DNA of 64,000 nucleotides from positions 31,224 through 95,223 of the forward strand of contig NZ_JBMYXF010000005.1 of the NCBI RefSeq assembly GCF_049608145.1. Direction: 5' to 3'. Shown in pieces: positions 16,992 to 26,025 of the stretch. A program made the translations under genes and the position numbers. The notes beneath the pieces are model-generated. The model was given only the letters and a program-made list of their open reading frames with translations. It ran no database searches and was not told the DNA's origin. Position 1 is the first letter of the stretch. Every line of letters begins with the position of its first letter. The DNA is from Halocynthiibacter sp049608145. Its GTDB lineage: Bacteria; Pseudomonadota; Alphaproteobacteria; Rhodobacterales; Rhodobacteraceae.

Positions 16992-19040
16992 ATGCAGGCA
17001 CTTCGCGATAATCTTTCTTCTGTTTTCGGGTTTTCGGATTTCCGCCCCGGTCAGGCCGAGGTGGCCGAGGCCGTCTATAGTGGTGAAAATACTTTGGCTA
17101 TCATGCCAACGGGTGGCGGGAAATCGTTGTGTTTTCAACTGCCTGCCTTGTTTCGTGATGGCGTAACAGTTGTTATTTCCCCCCTGATTGCTTTGATGCG
17201 GGATCAGGTGCGCGCTCTGCGTGAAGCCGGGGTTGAAGCGGGTGCGCTGACATCTCAGAATACGGACGAAGAAACGGATGCCGTGTTTGATGCGCTGCGT
17301 GATGGGCGTTTAAAGCTATTGTATCTTGCACCGGAACGCCTGGCGTCAGGTGCCACGCAAAATATGCTGCAACGTTCGAACTGCACCATGATCGCGGTGG
17401 ACGAAGCCCATTGTGTCAGTCAGTGGGGGCATGATTTTCGCCCGGATTATCTGCGTATCGGCGAGCTGCGGAAACAATTGGGCGTACCTTTGGCCGCCTT
17501 CACGGCAACGGCGGATGAAGAAACCCGGGCTGAAATTGTCACGCGTCTGTTTGATGGCGAGGCCCCGAAAACGTTTTTGCATGGGTTTGACCGACCCAAT
17601 CTGCATTTGGCCTTTCGTGCGAAAAATCAGCCGCGCAATCAGATCCTTGAATTTGCTGCGGCGCGCAAAGGGCAATCGGGCATTGTGTATTGCGGCACAC
17701 GGGCCAAAACTGAAAGCCTGGCGAAGGCCCTGAATGATGCGGGACATGTCGCTTGTCACTATCATGGTGGTATGGAAGCGGATGACCGTCGATTGGTCGA
17801 AAATCGGTTCCAGCGCGAAGATGGTCTGGTGGTGGCGGCGACTGTGGCCTTTGGCATGGGCGTGGATAAGCCTGATGTGCGTTGGGTTGCCCATGCGGAT
17901 CTGCCCAAATCTATCGAAGCATATTATCAGGAAATCGGGCGTGGCGGGCGGGACGGTGCGCCGGCGGAAACTCTGACGCTTTACGGATCTGATGACATTC
18001 GTTTTCGCCGCACCCAGATTGACGAAGGTCTTGCCCCCGCTGAACGGCGCATGGCAGATCACGGGCGTCTAAATGCGTTGCTGGGGCTGGCGGAATCACT
18101 GGCGTGTCGGCGGGTAAAGCTGTTGGGATATTTCGGTGAAGATGCGGAACCCTGCGGAAACTGCGATTTGTGTCAAACCCCTCCGGAAACCTTTGACGGC
18201 ACCACCGCTGTGCGCAAAGCGTTATCTGCAATTTTGCGCACTGGTGAATATTTTGGATCCGGGCATCTGATCGAGATCCTGCTGGGTAAAACCACGGATA
18301 AAATTGAACATCACGGACATGAAAAATTGCCGACATTTGGCGTGGGGCAGGAATACACGCGCCAACAATGGCAGGGGATTTTCCGTCAGATGATGGGGCA
18401 TGATCTGGTGCGCCCTGACCGTGAACGTTTTGGTGCGCTGCGCATGACCGAAGCCGCACGTCCATTGTTGCGTGACGAAACCACGATCGAATTGCGCAAA
18501 GACAGTATCCGTAAATCGACTTCCCGTAGGCCGGCCGTCAAAACACTGGTCAGTGAAGATGACGCGCCACTGTTGTCCGCATTGAAAGCTAAGCGCCGTG
18601 CCTTGGCAGAAACCGCGAATGTGCCTGCCTATATCATTTTCAATGATAAAACCCTGATTGAAATGGCAGAAACACGCCCGGCCAATCTGGATCAAATGGC
18701 GCAGGTGTCGGGCGTAGGGGCGAAAAAACTGGAAAGCTATGGCGCGGCCTTTTTAGAAGTTATCGCCGGGGAAAAGCCTGCAGATATGCACCCGGTGCGC
18801 CGTTCAATGGCGGGAAAACCTTCTGGTGAATTGTTTGATCGGTTGGCGCAGGTACATCTGGATCTGCAGCGCGGCGAAGATGGGATCGATAAACCGGTTT
18901 CCTGCAGCCAAAGCACCCTGCGCCAGATCGCCGAGCGTCGCCCAGGAAGCATCGCGGCGCTTGCAAGTATTCCGGGCATGGATGAATTGCGGACAGACCG
19001 TTTCGGGACCGCATTTCTGGCTGAAATCAGTATCGGTTAA
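16992..19040 (+). CDS. recQ: ATP-dependent DNA helicase RecQ
   Basis: 682 residues, somewhat longer than the E. coli protein. Helicase motifs are intact: FRPGQ motif 0 (17-21), Walker A PTGGGKS (39-45), DEAH (137-140) and the aromatic-rich loop CVSQWGHDFRPDY. The zinc-binding Cys cluster of the RQC domain is present (CRRVKLLGYFGE to CGNCDLC), and HRDC sequence lies near residues 520-600. A second HRDC-like stretch (SCSQSTLRQIAERRPGSIA, near 635) explains the extra length. It unwinds DNA 3' to 5' in recombination and repair. Its last four bases overlap the end of the convergent histidine kinase gene. Confidence 0.95.
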   Translation: MQALRDNLSSVFGFSDFRPGQAEVAEAVYSGENTLAIMPTGGGKSLCFQLPALFRDGVTVVISPLIALMRDQVRALREAGVEAGALTSQNTDEETDAVFDALRDGRLKLLYLAPERLASGATQNMLQRSNCTMIAVDEAHCVSQWGHDFRPDYLRIGELRKQLGVPLAAFTATADEETRAEIVTRLFDGEAPKTFLHGFDRPNLHLAFRAKNQPRNQILEFAAARKGQSGIVYCGTRAKTESLAKALNDAGHVACHYHGGMEADDRRLVENRFQREDGLVVAATVAFGMGVDKPDVRWVAHADLPKSIEAYYQEIGRGGRDGAPAETLTLYGSDDIRFRRTQIDEGLAPAERRMADHGRLNALLGLAESLACRRVKLLGYFGEDAEPCGNCDLCQTPPETFDGTTAVRKALSAILRTGEYFGSGHLIEILLGKTTDKIEHHGHEKLPTFGVGQEYTRQQWQGIFRQMMGHDLVRPDRERFGALRMTEAARPLLRDETTIELRKDSIRKSTSRRPAVKTLVSEDDAPLLSALKAKRRALAETANVPAYIIFNDKTLIEMAETRPANLDQMAQVSGVGAKKLESYGAAFLEVIAGEKPADMHPVRRSMAGKPSGELFDRLAQVHLDLQRGEDGIDKPVSCSQSTLRQIAERRPGSIAALASIPGMDELRTDRFGTAFLAEISIG

Positions 19041-20977
19041 CGGGCTTCATCCTCTTCGAGAGATGCGCAGTTTTCCGGGACGGCGTCCTGTATCTGTTCA
19101 ATGATAAGGGCTTTTTTTAAGGGTTTTGTCAGATAGTGTGTCACACCGGCGGCGAAGATGGAATCTGAATCGCCGTCCATTGCGTGGGCTGTCACGGCAA
19201 CGATTGGCACAGGGGATTGCCCCGTTTCGTTTTCCAGACGTCGGATTTCTGCGGTGGCCTGTTTGCCGTCCATCTTTGGCATGGAAATATCCATGAACAT
19301 CAGATCAGGCTTGAAATCTTGCCAAAACGCCACGGCTTCCAGCCCGTTTTCAGCGAATTTCAGATCAATATTCAGAGTTTTCACCATTTTACTGAACACC
19401 AGTCGGTTGGTTTTATTGTCTTCCGCCGCAAGTACGCGCATTTTTCGGGGCAATTGCACGGTGGGTTCAGGTGTGGGGTTTTCAATTTTGGGCTCTGCAT
19501 CCGGTAAAGGATCGACCTGTTCCGGTGTATTTTCGATGGATGATGGCAAGGGATCGGGGGGGATTGCAGTGTCACTGCCAGGGGCACATTCTTCTGTTTT
19601 ATGCAGGCCCGCGATAATTTTGTTATTACTGAGTTCGGGGGGCAGAAAGGGCAGGGGAAGTTTCAGACCAAAACATGACCCTTTACCGACAATGGAATCA
19701 ACCCAGACATCGCCGCCCATCAGCTGGACCAGTTCCCGGGTGATGGCCAGACCAAGACCCGTGCCATCAAAGCTTCGGCTGTGTTCGTCTTCTGCCTGAT
19801 TAAATTCACCAAAAATATGGTCAAGCTGGTCAGGTGGAATGCCGATGCCTGTGTCTTCGATTTCAATCCGCAGCAACATACGTTCTGAATCCGCGGTTTC
19901 AACGCCTGCGACCCGCAGTATCACCTGCCCTTCCAATGTGAACTTAATGGCATTGCCAAGAAGATTGATCATCACCTGACGGATGCGCCCGGGGTCTGCG
20001 ATGAATTGTCGTGGCAGATCATCTTCCCATTGCAGAGACAATTTCAGGCCCTTGTCGGTTGCCGTTGGGCGCAGAAGGGTGCAGATTTCATCCAATGTCT
20101 GGAATAGATCAAAGGGTTCCGGGTGAAGTTGCAGCTTTCCGGCTTCGACTTTGGAATAGTCCAATACATCATTGATGATAACGATCAGGGCCTCGCCAGA
20201 GCTTTTAATTGTATCCACATAAAGCTGTTGTTCGTCATCCAGTTCGCCTTCCTGCAACAGATCCGCCATACCAACGACGCCATTCATAGGGGTGCGTAAT
20301 TCATGGCTCATGTTGGCAAGGAAAGATGATTTGGCCCGATTGGCGGCTTCGGATTTGTCGCGGGCTTCTTTCAATTCCTGTTCATATCGGATCGTGGCGG
20401 TGATATCATGGGCCAAGGTTACCGTGTCGCCATTCGCAGCGCGACGGTCAATGACCTTGATAAACCGCTGGTTCCACAATTTAACGATAATGTCGGGTGG
20501 ACTGGACAAAAGCCAGCGTTCAAGCATTTCAGCCTGCCATTCTGAAGGGTGCTTTTGGCCAATATCAATAGCGCCTTCTTCCGCCAGAAGTTCCACAAGA
20601 CGGCTGTAACTTGCGCCTGGCTGCGCTTCTTCCAGCCCGTCAAAAAGCTGGATGAAATTGTCATTCGCCGTAATCAATCTTTGCGCGCTGTCAAACACTG
20701 CGAAACCATCCTGCAGGGTTTGGATCGAATTCCAAAGGCGCTGTTCAGCGGTGTCTAGGTCTGATCGCACCTGATGATTTTCACCCTTTAGATGTTCTGC
20801 CTCTTCGCGCAGATGTTCGGCTTCTTCGCGTTTTTCGATGATCTGATCGGACAGTTGCAGGGCGTGTTGCCCCAGGCGTTTGTTGGCGTCAAAAAGTTCT
20901 ACCTGCTTGAGTTCAAGCAGACGCTCGGCGGCAAGGCGACCGCGGCGTTCATGTGCAAGCTTTTCTGACAGGCTCAC
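19037..20977 (-). CDS. Hybrid sensor histidine kinase/response regulator
   Basis: 646 residues from GTG 20977, with AGGAG eight bases upstream. Order: an N-terminal coiled coil (about 1-85, heptad-like with many Glu and Leu), a PAS domain (about 85-195), a HisKA domain with the phosphorylated His225 in ANMSHELRTPMNG, and an HATPase domain with N box INLLGNAIKFT and G1 box EIEDTGIGI. A Pro-rich linker leads to a receiver domain with the phospho-acceptor Asp in DLMFMDISMPKMDG. There is no membrane segment, so it senses a cytoplasmic signal. No partner regulator or phosphotransfer protein is adjacent. Confidence 0.92.
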   Translation of the reverse strand: MSLSEKLAHERRGRLAAERLLELKQVELFDANKRLGQHALQLSDQIIEKREEAEHLREEAEHLKGENHQVRSDLDTAEQRLWNSIQTLQDGFAVFDSAQRLITANDNFIQLFDGLEEAQPGASYSRLVELLAEEGAIDIGQKHPSEWQAEMLERWLLSSPPDIIVKLWNQRFIKVIDRRAANGDTVTLAHDITATIRYEQELKEARDKSEAANRAKSSFLANMSHELRTPMNGVVGMADLLQEGELDDEQQLYVDTIKSSGEALIVIINDVLDYSKVEAGKLQLHPEPFDLFQTLDEICTLLRPTATDKGLKLSLQWEDDLPRQFIADPGRIRQVMINLLGNAIKFTLEGQVILRVAGVETADSERMLLRIEIEDTGIGIPPDQLDHIFGEFNQAEDEHSRSFDGTGLGLAITRELVQLMGGDVWVDSIVGKGSCFGLKLPLPFLPPELSNNKIIAGLHKTEECAPGSDTAIPPDPLPSSIENTPEQVDPLPDAEPKIENPTPEPTVQLPRKMRVLAAEDNKTNRLVFSKMVKTLNIDLKFAENGLEAVAFWQDFKPDLMFMDISMPKMDGKQATAEIRRLENETGQSPVPIVAVTAHAMDGDSDSIFAAGVTHYLTKPLKKALIIEQIQDAVPENCASLEEDEAR

Positions 20978-21130
20978 CCTGTGTCTCCTGGAATGACAGA
21001 TATTCGGGTCAAACTCTCAGATCAGGGTGAATAAGCTGTTAATCCGACACTGAAACATGCCGGATTAACGCATATTTTTCTGTAAAACATGCCCCAACCG
21101 CCCAAGATGGGTGTTTGGGGAAGTGCCCAT

Positions 21131-22306
21131 TTACAGGCGTTCAATCGCCAGTGCGATGCCCTGACCGCCGCCGATGCACATGGTGATCAGCGCGCGTTTT
21201 CCGTTGATACGTTCCAGTTCGTACATCGCTTTGATGGTGATGATCGCCCCGGTTGCCCCGACGGGGTGGCCAAGTGCAATTGCGCCGCCATTTGGGTTTA
21301 CCTTTGCCGGATCAAGGCCCAGTTCTTTGTTCACGGCAATCGCTTGGGCTGCGAAGGCTTCGTTGCTTTCGATCACGTCAAAATCAGAACCCGTCAGACC
21401 CGTTTTTTCAAACAGTTTTTGAACGGCGGGCACTGGGCCAATGCCCATCACTTCTGGGCGCACCCCCGCGTGGGCATAGCCAAGAATACGCGCCTTTGGT
21501 TTAAGGCCCGCGCGTTCGGCAGCATCTGCCGTTGCCAGAACCATCGCTGCTGCACCGTCATTGATGCCGGACGCATTGCCCGCAGTCACCATGCCGTCTT
21601 TCTTGAAGGCTGGGCGCAGACCTGCGAGGGCGTCAGCTGATGTGGCTTTCGGGTGTTCATCCGTGTCAAATGGCACCATGTCACGTTTTACGCGTACATC
21701 AATTGGGGCGATCTGGCTGGTGAAATGGCCTGCTTCGATTGCGGCCTGGGCGCGGGACTGGCTGGACAGGGCGAATGTATCCATGTCCAGACGGGTGACG
21801 TCGTGTTCCCCCGCAACATTTTCTGCAGTAATGCCCATATGACCGCTGCCAAAGGGGCAGTTCAGCGTGCCAAGCATCATATCAAGAGACGTCACATCCC
21901 CCATTTTCTGACCAAAGCGGGCGGCCGGCATAATGTAAGGGGCGCGCGACATGCTTTCGGCACCACCGGCCAGGGCAAATTCGGCATCACCTAGAATCAA
22001 GGACTGATATGCAGATACAATTGCCTGTGCGCCTGATCCGCACAAACGGTTCACATTCATCGCGGGCACACTGTCAGGTACGCCGGCCCCCATGGCCGAG
22101 ACGCGCGCCAGATACATGTCTTTGGGTTCTGTGTTGATCACATTGCCATACACCACATGACCGATTTGCGCGCCATCAACGCCCGAACGTTCCAGTGCAG
22201 CTTTGGCCACATGTGTGCCAAGGTCAGTAGGGGTCAGTGCGGCAAGGCTGCCACCAAATGTGCCGATTGCTGTACGTGCGCCGTCAAGAATTACGATATC
22301 TGTCAT
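21131..22306 (-). CDS. Acetyl-CoA C-acyltransferase (thiolase, BktB/PhaA-like)
   Basis: 391 residues, standard length. Thiolase active-site residues are visible: nucleophilic Cys89 in NVNRLCGSGAQAI, His in GGAIALGHPVGATGA, and the second Cys in MCIGGGQGIA near the C-terminus. It condenses or cleaves acyl-CoA with CoA, as in beta-oxidation or polyhydroxybutyrate synthesis. GGAGG lies about ten bases before the ATG. Its location next to the homogentisate genes would allow it to handle acetoacetyl-CoA derived from fumarylacetoacetate cleavage, which is inference. Confidence 0.9.
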   Translation of the reverse strand: MTDIVILDGARTAIGTFGGSLAALTPTDLGTHVAKAALERSGVDGAQIGHVVYGNVINTEPKDMYLARVSAMGAGVPDSVPAMNVNRLCGSGAQAIVSAYQSLILGDAEFALAGGAESMSRAPYIMPAARFGQKMGDVTSLDMMLGTLNCPFGSGHMGITAENVAGEHDVTRLDMDTFALSSQSRAQAAIEAGHFTSQIAPIDVRVKRDMVPFDTDEHPKATSADALAGLRPAFKKDGMVTAGNASGINDGAAAMVLATADAAERAGLKPKARILGYAHAGVRPEVMGIGPVPAVQKLFEKTGLTGSDFDVIESNEAFAAQAIAVNKELGLDPAKVNPNGGAIALGHPVGATGAIITIKAMYELERINGKRALITMCIGGGQGIALAIERL

Positions 22307-22405
22307 TGGGGGATCCTCCGAAAGTGGTTGCCCCCTGTCTAGGGTCTGATGGCGAGGTGAAAAGTATTACGCTTCGTCACGTGCTTTGGAACGCTGCGGC
22401 GGTGC

Positions 22406-22846
22406 TTACAATGATCGTTTTGCCAGCAGGGCCAGCTGTTGTTTCATTTGCTGTGCATTGTCGCCCAGTTCGGCCATCAGTTCAGCTTGGTAAGCATTCG
22501 CAAGTGGGGTGATTTGCGCCACAATATTACGCCCCTGATCGGTCAAGGTCAGTTCCAGCAGGCGGCGATCTGTAGGGTGGGCGCGTTTGTGGATCAATCC
22601 GCGATCTTCCAGACGGCTGGCGGCGCGGCTTATTTTCGATTTATCCATATCGACACGCTGGTGAATTTCACGCACAGACACCGTGCCAGATGCGCTGAGA
22701 TGGGCCAGAACACGCCAGTCCGGCACCGTCAGGCCAAAGCGTTCGCGATATTCCTTTTCGAACCGGCGTGAAACACGGGTTGATGCAACAGCAAGCTGGT
22801 AGGGCAGGAAGTCTTCTAAGATAAAGTGAGGTATGGGTTCAGACAT
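22406..22846 (-). CDS. MarR family transcriptional regulator
   Basis: 146 residues. The winged helix-turn-helix is clear: VPDWRVLAHLSASGTVSVREIHQRVDMDKSKISRAASRLEDRGLIHKRAHPTDRRL spans roughly residues 39-95 (recognition helix KSKISRAASRLEDRG), with the DRR wing. MarR proteins are dimers that usually repress until an aromatic or phenolic ligand binds. It stands in the same strand as the thiolase and next to the homogentisate operon, whose promoter carries a perfect palindrome of MarR-operator size. It is the best local candidate for that repressor. An alternative is that it controls only the thiolase. Confidence 0.9.
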   Translation of the reverse strand: MSEPIPHFILEDFLPYQLAVASTRVSRRFEKEYRERFGLTVPDWRVLAHLSASGTVSVREIHQRVDMDKSKISRAASRLEDRGLIHKRAHPTDRRLLELTLTDQGRNIVAQITPLANAYQAELMAELGDNAQQMKQQLALLAKRSL

Positions 22847-22905
22847 TCTTGTTATTTTCTTTGCTCTTCTTCAGATGTGGGTGAATATCCCCGCATCTCA
22901 GGGCA

Positions 22906-22934
22906 AGTATAACAGCTAACAGGTCGAAAACCAA
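22906..22934 (-). promoter_or_regulatory. Promoter of the marR-like gene
   Basis: On the minus strand TTGGTT (complement of 22929-22934) is followed after exactly 17 bases by TATACT (complement of 22906-22911). That is a good housekeeping-type promoter about 60 bases before the marR ATG. The leader then holds an imperfect inverted repeat, AGATGTGGG at 22873-22881 with CCCGCATCT at 22890-22898, which could be an RNA hairpin or an autoregulatory site. Confidence 0.5.
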
Positions 22935-23052
22935 TAAAGAGGAAAACCAGGGAGAGCTGAGAAAAAGGTCTTGCTGATGAAAAGTATTGCCCCGAAAGGC
23001 GGCTCTCCCCTTAAAAGTGCAGTATCGCAACCTGGCTGAATGTGTGAGTTGT

Positions 23053-23066
23053 GTTACGTGAGTAAC
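23053..23066. promoter_or_regulatory. Palindrome upstream of the LytTR regulator gene
   Basis: GTTAC and GTAAC flank GTGA, making a perfect 5-bp inverted repeat about 40 bases before the GTG start. The related string TTACGCGAATAAC follows at about 23075-23087. These may be binding sites for the LytTR protein itself or for another regulator. Confidence 0.3.
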
Positions 23067-23106
23067 GCGATATTTTACGCGAATAACATTCTAAAGCAGG
23101 TGGGCT

Positions 23107-23910
23107 GTGTCTAGGAACCTTTCGATTGCCGACTTTAATATCAACTGGGATCACAAACTTATTGTGACCGGGCTTTCTGTTGTTGTGTTGGCGACAACTG
23201 GTCCTTTCGGAACTTATGAATCCTTGTCTTTGCTGCCAAGGTTTGCCTATTGGGCTGCTGCGGTGATTGGTGTGGGTCTGGTTATGAACCTGCTGGCGCT
23301 GTTTTCGTTGCGTGTGTCGTTCATCTGGAAGCAGCCTTGGTATATGCGCATGCTGATCTGGGTAATCGTTGGTGCGGTTCCTGGCACGTTGATAATGTCT
23401 TCGCTGGGTGTGATCTTTCTGGGGCATGACACATTGCTGCATGTGCCAATACATCGGTTGTATTTCAAACTATGTGTCATCAGCACGGCGATTGCTTTGG
23501 TTGATCTCCGGCCTTTCGCGATGGTGCATACACCCGTGTCTGTGCCACCTGAACAGATGGATCCCCCCGTAATTGTGTCCCCCGATCAGGCGCGGATTAG
23601 GCAGTTTCTAAACCAACTGAAGCCGGATCTCGGCAATGATGTGATCTCGATCTCGATCCAGGATCACTATCTTGATGTGACAACGACACAGGGCAGTGAT
23701 CTGATCCATGGCCGTCTGTCGGATGCTGCGGAAAAATTGGAAAGCTTGCCTGGTGTGCGTTTGCACCGATCTCATTGGGCAGCCGTGGCCCATATTCAAC
23801 GTTTGCATCGCCAGGGAACAGGGCACGTTGCCTGTCTGTCAGACGGGCGTGAGCTACCGGTCAGTCGCAGTCAGTTGCCTGATGTAAGATCGGCGTTGGG
23901 CTTGTCCTGA
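23107..23910 (+). CDS. Membrane-bound LytTR-domain transcriptional regulator
   Basis: 267 residues from GTG 23107 (AGGTGG nearby). Four hydrophobic segments occupy roughly residues 15-145, followed by a Pro-rich linker. A C-terminal LytTR DNA-binding domain (about 165-267) is recognisable from ISISIQDHYLDVTTTQGSDLIHGRLSDA and LHRSHWAAVAHIQR. Such membrane-anchored LytTR proteins lack a receiver domain and probably respond to a membrane or ligand signal. It is divergent from marR and precedes the homogentisate operon by about 100 bases, so it may regulate this island; nothing in the sequence proves this. Confidence 0.85.
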   Translation: MSRNLSIADFNINWDHKLIVTGLSVVVLATTGPFGTYESLSLLPRFAYWAAAVIGVGLVMNLLALFSLRVSFIWKQPWYMRMLIWVIVGAVPGTLIMSSLGVIFLGHDTLLHVPIHRLYFKLCVISTAIALVDLRPFAMVHTPVSVPPEQMDPPVIVSPDQARIRQFLNQLKPDLGNDVISISIQDHYLDVTTTQGSDLIHGRLSDAAEKLESLPGVRLHRSHWAAVAHIQRLHRQGTGHVACLSDGRELPVSRSQLPDVRSALGLS

Positions 23911-23923
23911 AAACACATATTTT

Positions 23924-23937
23924 CGACCGTGTGGTCG
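23924..23937. promoter_or_regulatory. Inverted repeat upstream of hmgA (possible second operator)
   Basis: CGACC and GGTCG flank GTGT just upstream of the hmgA -35 box; the outer form reads ACCG...CGGT as in many TetR sites. A shorter ACCGAACGGT occurs at 28285-28294, before the metallo-beta-lactamase-fold gene. It could instead be a weak stem at the end of the LytTR transcript, but there is no U run. Confidence 0.25.
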
Positions 23938-23944
23938 GTTCATA

Positions 23945-23974
23945 TTGACTTCGTTGCATTTGCAACGATATGAA
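23945..23974 (+). promoter_or_regulatory. hmgA promoter with an 18-bp palindromic operator as spacer
   Basis: A TTGACT -35 box (23945-23950) and TATGAA -10 box (23969-23974) enclose TCGTTGCATTTGCAACGA (23951-23968), a perfect palindrome with a two-base centre. The operator fills the entire spacer, so a bound dimer would block RNA polymerase. Size and symmetry suit a MarR-type repressor such as the one encoded at 22406-22846. The half-site TCGTTGC recurs at 29277-29283 and inverted at 29320-29326, before the flavin monooxygenase gene. Confidence 0.62.
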
Positions 23975-24016
23975 GGAGGCAAGTCAATTAATGCATTCTG
24001 TGGTTGGGAGGCCCTG

Positions 24017-25369
24017 ATGACACAGCAAACCCGTATGAATATTGCCCCTTCTCTGCCTGGCGCACATGAAGGTTACATGCCTGGATTCGGCAATGATTTC
24101 GAAACCGAGGCCCTGCCAGATGCATTGCCGCAAGGTATGAACAGCCCGCAGAAATGTAACTATGGTCTCTATGGTGAACAGTTGACGGGCACGGCCTTTA
24201 CCGCCCCCAGCCACCAGAACGAGCGTACCTGGTGTTATCGCATTCGACCATCCGTAAAGCATTCTGCGCGGTACGAAAAAATCGACATGCCATATTGGAA
24301 GTCCGCGCCAAATGTGGATCCTGATGTGATCTCGCTTGGTCAGTACCGTTGGGATCCTGTGCCGCATTCTGATGAAAAACTGACCTTCGTAACAGGCATG
24401 CGCACCATGACCACGGCGGGGGATGTGAACACCCAAGTTGGCATGGCGACACATGTGTATCTGGCGACCGAAACCATGGAAGATGATTACTTCTTCTCGG
24501 CTGATTCTGAGATCTTGGTCGTGCCGCAAGACGGTGTTCTGCGGTTTTACACCGAACTGGGCATTCTGGACGTGGCCCCACAGGAAATCGCGATCATCCC
24601 GCGTGGGCTTTTGTACCGTGTTGAGGTGGTTGAAGGTCCTGCACGTGGTTTTGTTTGTGAAAACTACGGGCAGAAATTTGAACTGCCAGGTCGTGGCCCG
24701 ATTGGGGCGAATTGCATGGCGAACCGTCGTGATTTCAAATCACCTGTGGCCGCTTGGGAAGATCGCGAAGTGCCGTCTACCGTGACCATCAAATGGTGTG
24801 GTCAGTTCCATAAAACCCATATCAATCAATCCCCTCTGGATGTTGTGGCTTGGCATGGCAACTATGCGCCTGTGAAATATGACCTGAAAACATACTGCCC
24901 CGTGGGTTCCATCCTATTTGATCACCCCGATCCGTCGATCTTTACCGTTTTGACCGCGCCATCCGGGCAGCCAGGCACCGCGAACATTGATTTCGTGCTG
25001 TTCCGCGAACGTTGGATGGTCATGGAAGACACCTTCCGTCCGCCTTGGTACCACAAGAACATCATGTCCGAATTGATGGGCAATATTTACGGTCAATATG
25101 ATGCCAAACCACAGGGGTTCATCCCGGGTGGCGTGTCGCTTCACAACATGATGATCCCACATGGCCCGGACAATGATGCGTTTGAAAAAGCCTCTAACAC
25201 AGAGCTTGGGCCAGAAAAACTCGACAATACTATGTCGTTCATGTTCGAAACCCGCTTCCCGCAGCATATCACTGCCTTTGCCGCGAATGAGGCACCTTTG
25301 CAGGACGATTACATGAGCTGCTGGGACGAGATCGAGAAGAAATTCGACGGCACGCCTGGGAAAAAATAA
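24017..25369 (+). CDS. hmgA: Homogentisate 1,2-dioxygenase
   Basis: 450 residues from ATG 24017, five bases after GGGAGG; an upstream in-frame ATG at 23945 falls in the promoter. The family start (MPGFGNDFETEALPDALP) and the iron ligands are visible: PPWYHKNIMSE gives His and Glu, and MIPHGPDNDAFE gives the second His. It opens the ring of homogentisate to maleylacetoacetate using O2 and Fe(II). It is the first gene of hmgA-maiA-fahA-VOC, with gaps of only a few bases, and follows the operator-containing promoter. Confidence 0.96.
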   Translation: MTQQTRMNIAPSLPGAHEGYMPGFGNDFETEALPDALPQGMNSPQKCNYGLYGEQLTGTAFTAPSHQNERTWCYRIRPSVKHSARYEKIDMPYWKSAPNVDPDVISLGQYRWDPVPHSDEKLTFVTGMRTMTTAGDVNTQVGMATHVYLATETMEDDYFFSADSEILVVPQDGVLRFYTELGILDVAPQEIAIIPRGLLYRVEVVEGPARGFVCENYGQKFELPGRGPIGANCMANRRDFKSPVAAWEDREVPSTVTIKWCGQFHKTHINQSPLDVVAWHGNYAPVKYDLKTYCPVGSILFDHPDPSIFTVLTAPSGQPGTANIDFVLFRERWMVMEDTFRPPWYHKNIMSELMGNIYGQYDAKPQGFIPGGVSLHNMMIPHGPDNDAFEKASNTELGPEKLDNTMSFMFETRFPQHITAFAANEAPLQDDYMSCWDEIEKKFDGTPGKK

Positions 25370-25374
25370 ACGTG

Positions 25375-26004
25375 ATGAAGCTTTACAGTTATTGGCGTTC
25401 GACCACCTCCTTTCGTGTGCGCATTGCGTTGCACATGAAAGGTGTCGCGTTTGAAACCCTGCCGGTGGACCTGGTGAAGGGCGAACAGCGCGCGCAAGAT
25501 TATCAGGCGATCAATCCCGGTAAGGGCGTGCCTGCGCTGGTGTTGGATGATGGTACGGTTCTAACGCAATCCTTGGCGATTTTGGACTACCTTGAACGTG
25601 TGTATCCAGAACCAGTCTTGCTGCCCGCTGATCCGATTGAACGCGCAAAGATGCAAGCGGCTGCGCACGCCATCGCCTTGGATGTTCACCCGGTGAATAA
25701 CCTGCGTGTTGGCGGGCAGTTAAAGGCGCTGGGGCGCAGTCAAGACGAGGTCGTGACCTGGATGAATCATTGGATGACAGAAGGCTTCACCGCCTTTCAA
25801 TCCATGATCAAAACAGACACTAAATATGCCTTTTCTGATGTTCCTAGCCTTGCTGACGTCTGTCTTGTGGCGCAACTTTATAACGCCCATCGCTGGGGCA
25901 CCGATATGAAACCCTTTGCGCGTCTGCTAGAGATTGAACAGGCCTGCTTGGCACTGCCCGCCTTTGATGCGGCGCGCCCTGAAAACCAGCCCGACGCGGG
26001 TTAA
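25375..26004 (+). CDS. maiA: Maleylacetoacetate isomerase
   Basis: 209 residues from ATG 25375; a GTG directly before it is an alternative. It is a zeta-class glutathione transferase: the active-site loop YWRSTTSFRVRIAL contains the SxxS motif that binds glutathione, and the N-terminal thioredoxin-like fold (about 1-80) is followed by an all-helical domain. It isomerises maleylacetoacetate to fumarylacetoacetate, between the products of hmgA (five bases upstream) and fahA (21 bases downstream). Confidence 0.95.
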   Translation: MKLYSYWRSTTSFRVRIALHMKGVAFETLPVDLVKGEQRAQDYQAINPGKGVPALVLDDGTVLTQSLAILDYLERVYPEPVLLPADPIERAKMQAAAHAIALDVHPVNNLRVGGQLKALGRSQDEVVTWMNHWMTEGFTAFQSMIKTDTKYAFSDVPSLADVCLVAQLYNAHRWGTDMKPFARLLEIEQACLALPAFDAARPENQPDAG

Positions 26005-26025
26005 GAACTTACTAAGGAAACGCGA

